From an uncultured Nitrosopumilaceae archaeon (GTDB taxonomy: Archaea; Thermoproteota; Nitrososphaeria; Nitrososphaerales; Nitrosopumilaceae): a stretch of DNA of 42,440 bases. Position 1 is the first letter of the stretch, and each line of letters opens with the position of its first letter. The DNA lies in NCBI GenBank assembly GCA_937897875.1, contig CALCPD010000087.1, positions 1 through 42,440 on the forward strand, in the 5' to 3' direction. The translations under genes were made by a program, and so were the position numbers. Shown one piece after another: positions 37,911 through 42,440 of the stretch. The notes under the pieces were generated by a model that ran no database searches, was not told where the DNA came from, and saw only the letters and a program-made list of their open reading frames with translations.

Positions 37911-38597
37911 GTGGACAAATTAGAAACTCCTGTTGTTGATAAATTACCTCGTTATATTCAAGTACATTCAACTTTAGAATTTACAAGATTAGTTTGTGCA
38001 CTTGAACGTGCACCTCGTGTATCTTTTTCTCATAATCATGATGGAAAAAAAATTCTGTCTGTACAAATGGATGTTTTAAAACAAAAACCCATTGTTTACT
38101 ATACTCCTTTAGAAAGTAATGGTGATTATCTTTGTTATGGACTAAAATCTGGAAAAGAAGAATCTGATATTGTTGACTCTACTTCTGACTCTAGTAAATT
38201 ATATTCTCCAATAATTCGAATTAAATCTCTTCCAAAAACACTACAACCTGGTAACGGAACTCTTGATAGATACCAACCTATTGAATTAGAAGATCTGTCT
38301 AGTCTTGCAAAACTCACATGGGGGTTTGATGATGTTCCTTTCCCTCTATTTCTATTTCCTCACAAAGATAAATGGCTTCTTGGAGTTTTTATGAATTTTA
38401 ATGATGAGGGAACATCTTACTTTTGTCATGTGGTTTTGAATAATGATCCTGGAAATCCATTCATTAAATTTTCTACCACCAATGGAATTGAACCAACTTT
38501 TGTTCAAAATCCATCTGAACATGGATATTCTTATATCAAAATAATAAAATTGAAGGATACTCATCCACTAGTTGATTATGGCCACCTTCAAAACTAG
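37911..38597 (+). CDS. Conserved hypothetical protein
   Basis: 228 aa, GTG start, coding-like composition. Confidence 0.65.
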   Translation: MDKLETPVVDKLPRYIQVHSTLEFTRLVCALERAPRVSFSHNHDGKKILSVQMDVLKQKPIVYYTPLESNGDYLCYGLKSGKEESDIVDSTSDSSKLYSPIIRIKSLPKTLQPGNGTLDRYQPIELEDLSSLAKLTWGFDDVPFPLFLFPHKDKWLLGVFMNFNDEGTSYFCHVVLNNDPGNPFIKFSTTNGIEPTFVQNPSEHGYSYIKIIKLKDTHPLVDYGHLQN

Positions 38598-39318
38598 ACT
38601 TTCTCAGGTTTCAAAAACCAATGGTAAGGTAATTCTTGCAAATGATTATGATTCTTCAGAAAAAAATTTACAAAATAAAACTATTCAAAATATTAAAAAA
38701 TTAAATCCATATCTTTGTGGAATTAAATTAAATTTTCATCTACTTCTTCCATTAAGTGCTAGAGAAATCATTAAAATCAATAAAACCGCACATGATTATG
38801 GATTACAAACTATTGCTGATATCAAATTAAATGATATTGGAAATACTAATCGTGTTACAACTGAACATTTATGGAATTTGGGTTTTGATGCAGTAATTGC
38901 AAACCCTATCATGGGATTAGATAGTTTAAAGAATTTAGTAAAATCATCCCACAAAGAAAAAAAGGGTGTGATTACTTTATGCCACATGAGTGCACCTGAG
39001 GCTAAATTGTCTTATGATATGGAAATTAAAATGGCTAAAAAGCAGCAATTATACCAATTATTTCTCAATTGGGCATTAACTGCAAAAGTTGATGGTATTG
39101 TTGTTGGCGCAACATTTCCAAAAATTATCCAATATTGTTCTAAACAAGCAGGAAAAAATCTAAGTATCTTTTCACCCGGTGTTGGTACTCAAGGTGGAAA
39201 TGCATCTGAAGTAATTTCATCTGGTACAAATTATCTTATTGTTGGTAGAACTATTTTAAATGCTAAAAATCCTGTTAGTGAAGCAAAAGAATTACATTTA
39301 CAAAGTATCGGAAAGTAG
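38578..39318 (+). CDS. pyrF: Orotidine 5'-phosphate decarboxylase
   Basis: GIKLNFHLLL, IADIKLNDIGNTN, VVGATFP, SPGVGTQGG, YLIVGRTI; ATG at 38578 preferred over TTG at 38572. Confidence 0.93.
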   Translation: MATFKTRLSQVSKTNGKVILANDYDSSEKNLQNKTIQNIKKLNPYLCGIKLNFHLLLPLSAREIIKINKTAHDYGLQTIADIKLNDIGNTNRVTTEHLWNLGFDAVIANPIMGLDSLKNLVKSSHKEKKGVITLCHMSAPEAKLSYDMEIKMAKKQQLYQLFLNWALTAKVDGIVVGATFPKIIQYCSKQAGKNLSIFSPGVGTQGGNASEVISSGTNYLIVGRTILNAKNPVSEAKELHLQSIGK

Positions 39319-39717
39319 TTTTTCTGCTTTTGTTAACACTGTTTTAGCATTATCAAATGTTGTTTTTTCCATTGATGAATTATAATCCATCCATGTATAC
39401 CCACTATGTTCATGTGATATTTTAACTTCTTTAGTTTTTGTTTCAGCTAAAAAGAACACCACTTTTTTCTGAACTAATTCTCCTTGATGTTTAAAATTGT
39501 ATTCAATCCATTCTTCAAAATTTTCTATAAATTTAATATCCGTAATACCTGTTTCTTCTTTTGCTTCTCTGATTGCTGTTTGATGAGTTGATTCCCCTTT
39601 TTCCATCTTACCTTTTACAAAATCCCAATGACCTGATGGATAATGCAACAGTAAAAATAATTTTTTTGATTCCTCTTTTCTAAATAGTACAATTCCTGCA
39701 GATGTTTCTTCTATCAT
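39298..39717 (-). CDS. NUDIX hydrolase
   Basis: KGKMEKGESTHQTAIREAKEETGI Nudix box. Confidence 0.93.
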   Translation of the reverse strand: MIEETSAGIVLFRKEESKKLFLLLHYPSGHWDFVKGKMEKGESTHQTAIREAKEETGITDIKFIENFEEWIEYNFKHQGELVQKKVVFFLAETKTKEVKISHEHSGYTWMDYNSSMEKTTFDNAKTVLTKAEKLLSDTL

Positions 39718-40505
39718 TTTCCTAACCTTCTTTTCCTTACTTGAAATGTTCTGATAGCTCTCATTAAATCAATCTTCCTAAATTCTGGCCAAAAAATATC
39801 CATAAAAACTAATTCACTGTAAACACTTTGCCACATTAAGAACCCACTTAATCTTTTTTCACCTGATGTTCGTAAAATCATATCTGGTTCGGATTGTGGT
39901 AAATGTGATGTATATAGATTTGATTCAATCTCTTTTTTTGTAATATCCTTTATTTCTAAATCTCCATCCTTAATTTTTTCTCCAATTTTTTTTACTGCAT
40001 CTACTAATTCATTTTGACCACCATAAGCTAATGCAATATTTAGAAAATGATTGTCATAGTTTTTTGTTACTTTATCTAACCGTGTTAATACTTCTTTGAT
40101 AGATTCTGGTAGTAATTCTATTCTACCAATTGCTTTAACTCTCATATTACATCTATGTATTCTAGGATCATTGTATAATTTTTCTAATCTTATTCGAATT
40201 AATTCGTAGAGATCATCTAGTTCACTATCTTTTCTATCTAAATTTTCTGCTGATAATGCATAAAGTGTTACAATTTTAATATTAAATTCTTCACACCAGT
40301 CAAGTAAATTTTCAACTGCATCAGCTCCTTTCCAATGTCCTTTTTTATTAATTTCTAAATGTCGTTTAGCCCATCTTCTATTTCCATCTAAAATTAATGC
40401 AATATGATTTGGAATATCTCCAGTCTTAATCTCACTTTCTAGTTTTTTACCATATATTTTGTATAGCCCTGATAACTGCAAAATTATATCTTTTATCTTA
40501 CTCAT
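39714..40505 (-). CDS. uppS: cis-Prenyltransferase (polyprenyl diphosphate synthase, UppS-like)
   Basis: HIALILDGNRRWAK, LYALSAENLDR, DMILRTSGEKRLSGFLMWQSVYSELVF. Confidence 0.95.
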   Translation of the reverse strand: MSKIKDIILQLSGLYKIYGKKLESEIKTGDIPNHIALILDGNRRWAKRHLEINKKGHWKGADAVENLLDWCEEFNIKIVTLYALSAENLDRKDSELDDLYELIRIRLEKLYNDPRIHRCNMRVKAIGRIELLPESIKEVLTRLDKVTKNYDNHFLNIALAYGGQNELVDAVKKIGEKIKDGDLEIKDITKKEIESNLYTSHLPQSEPDMILRTSGEKRLSGFLMWQSVYSELVFMDIFWPEFRKIDLMRAIRTFQVRKRRLGK

Positions 40506-40565
40506 TTCTCTTTGAACATTTATGGATGTTTGATGATATCAGTGTTTTTTAATTTTTTTTAAAAA

Positions 40566-41711
40566 TTAATCTGAAACCATTTCTTGTTCTTTTTGTTTCC
40601 TATATTTTTTAAACAGAATAGTGGCTGAGACTAAAGTTACTGCTAGTCCTCCTAATAATGGTGGAATTAATGTAAATGAACTTTCATCAAAAATCATTAT
40701 GTTGGTAAATTGTGCAATTATTGGATATAATGAAATTAATACAATTATTCTAAGAATGTCACTAATTTGTCTAGGAATTCCTCCTATCCAGTTACTTAGT
40801 AATGTTCCAGCAAATATTGCACCTAATCCAATCCATAAAATTGGTAATGATCCTCCAACAAATTGTCCTACTCCTATTTGATTTGACATACTCTCAATGA
40901 CTCCTCCATTTGATTCAATAATTTCTGGACTGATTGTACTAATTCCCGCTGGTACTGATGATAGAATCAATAACACTCCTGTAACCATTGTAAACATTCT
41001 GATAAAACCTGTCGGTGTAGGTTTAGACCAACTTGACCATGCTCTATCTACATCAAATGCTCTGATTAAAAATGCACCACCTAGAATACTTACAAGTACA
41101 GCAAATATTTCTGCAGTATATCCAAAAACAGTTGCAATTCCTCCGATTAACAAAAGAATTCCTGGAACTCCTAAAAAGAATTTTGAATATTTTGAATCAT
41201 ATGCTATCATTTTTAGATATTTTCCAAATACTGCATACGAATATTCTACACTTCTACTAACTTTCATTACCACTCTTTGAACAGATACTACTGGTAAGAC
41301 ATTTTGAATAACTGGTATCACACTTTCATCATCTTCTCCATCTGAAACAATTACTGCCCCATTTGCTTGAAATTTTTCTAATACTATTTTTGCTTCTAGT
41401 AGTATTTTTTCATCTGCTTGAACTCCTCTATTTTTAACTCCTGTGATAGTAGCTACTTCTACTTGGTAGCCTTTACTGATTAAATCTTCATATGTTTTAA
41501 TTGCTGCAAAAATTGAATTAGAATCTGCATCCTCTGGATCCTCTAATGCTAATCTTTGTGCTGCTTCAATACATGCATCTCTTCCTATTACTGGTGTACT
41601 AATTCCTGTTTTTTCACCTACATCATCATCCCTATCTACACAAATTACTACTAATTTGTTAGCTGTTGATTTACTAACATCTTTTTGTACTTTAGTAGAT
41701 CTTTGTGACAT
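40566..41711 (-). CDS. DUF373-family membrane protein
   Basis: VVICVDRDDDVGEKTGISTPVIGRDACIEAAQRLALEDPEDADSNSIFAAIKTYEDL followed by multiple TM helices. Confidence 0.85.
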   Translation of the reverse strand: MSQRSTKVQKDVSKSTANKLVVICVDRDDDVGEKTGISTPVIGRDACIEAAQRLALEDPEDADSNSIFAAIKTYEDLISKGYQVEVATITGVKNRGVQADEKILLEAKIVLEKFQANGAVIVSDGEDDESVIPVIQNVLPVVSVQRVVMKVSRSVEYSYAVFGKYLKMIAYDSKYSKFFLGVPGILLLIGGIATVFGYTAEIFAVLVSILGGAFLIRAFDVDRAWSSWSKPTPTGFIRMFTMVTGVLLILSSVPAGISTISPEIIESNGGVIESMSNQIGVGQFVGGSLPILWIGLGAIFAGTLLSNWIGGIPRQISDILRIIVLISLYPIIAQFTNIMIFDESSFTLIPPLLGGLAVTLVSATILFKKYRKQKEQEMVSD

Positions 41712-41782
41712 TATACTTCATACTACACAATTAGTTTTTAATGATTTCCAACAATTCTAGTTAGTAAAATTGGGTTTTGAGC

Positions 41783-42280
41783 CTAGGGTCTTAACTCATT
41801 TGATTTTTTAATATATTCTATAGATTCCACTTTAATGGATTCAATTCTATCAATTGTTTCTAAAATTTCTGCATCCAGACTTTCATTTTCAATTTGATTT
41901 GCTAAGACTTTAGTTTCCAGGATATACTCATTAAATTTTTTCATTCCATTCATGTAACTGATATAGCTTTCTTGCCATTGTTCTGATGGTTTTGAAGTGA
42001 CAAATTCACTAATTTGGGTAGTCACCTGTGATGATGTTACCTCTGTAATTGCAACGTAATCCATTGGTGAAATCTTTTCATTTCTAAGATTTTGATATTC
42101 AATATCTATTGATTCTTGTAAAACTTCATGGATATTTTTTGCTCCATCCAAATACCCTTCATAATCTGTTACTATGAAAGTTGTATCGTTATCTTGTGGT
42201 ATTACCCATAATAGAAAACTGGCGCCTGTAATTGCTGCTAAAATTATTGCTGTAATTGCAATTCCTTTTTTTGATGCCAT
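41783..42280 (-). CDS. Hypothetical protein with N-terminal TM anchor
   Basis: GIAITAIILAAITGASFLLWVI then helical extracytoplasmic-like domain. Confidence 0.65.
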   Translation of the reverse strand: MASKKGIAITAIILAAITGASFLLWVIPQDNDTTFIVTDYEGYLDGAKNIHEVLQESIDIEYQNLRNEKISPMDYVAITEVTSSQVTTQISEFVTSKPSEQWQESYISYMNGMKKFNEYILETKVLANQIENESLDAEILETIDRIESIKVESIEYIKKSNELRP

Positions 42281-42440
42281 TTTCTATTTTTAAGATAAAC
42301 TAGCTTATATTTGATAATTTTTTTCATAATTATAATTTATTTTAAAATTTTTCAAAAAATAACAATTTTAATTAATTTAATTTTATTTTTTTCCAAAAAA
42401 TCTTTCTTTTTATGAAATTTATTCTATTTTTAGTTTTTTT

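Noticed and set aside
40621-41280. Plus ORFs (86, 127, 62 aa) opposite the DUF373 gene
   Set aside because: Shadow ORFs of a membrane protein gene

Overview
This is an AT-rich thaumarchaeal (Nitrosopumilus/Nitrosarchaeum-like) chromosomal window that is mostly compact housekeeping sequence. It carries trpS, pheST, valS, pdxST, purA, purB, pyrF, thiL, glmM-like, uppS-like, rtcB, a mitochondrial-type aconitase, ribosomal proteins uS11 and eS17, a histone, a TatD DNase, and three tRNAs (Trp-CCA, Thr-CGT, Cys-GCA). I saw no CRISPR array, IS element, rRNA or prophage. The features most worth a second look are: (1) an apparent ThiS/MoaD-type ubiquitin-like domain ending in an internal Gly-Gly, fused to a Cgi121 (KEOPS)-like domain, convergent with THUMP and Sua5/YrdC genes; (2) a locally GC-rich, hairpin-rich intergenic block at about 6721-6900 that looks like a structured ncRNA; (3) a solitary AIPR-family (abortive-infection type) gene with a 60-nt quasi-palindrome at its 3' side; (4) a YggX-like protein with an N-terminal cysteine knuckle; (5) a PTPS/QueD protein with a long extra N-terminal domain. 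Several small ORFs missing from the supplied track and a surface-protein remnant are also noted. All family calls come from reading motifs by eye; no searches were run.
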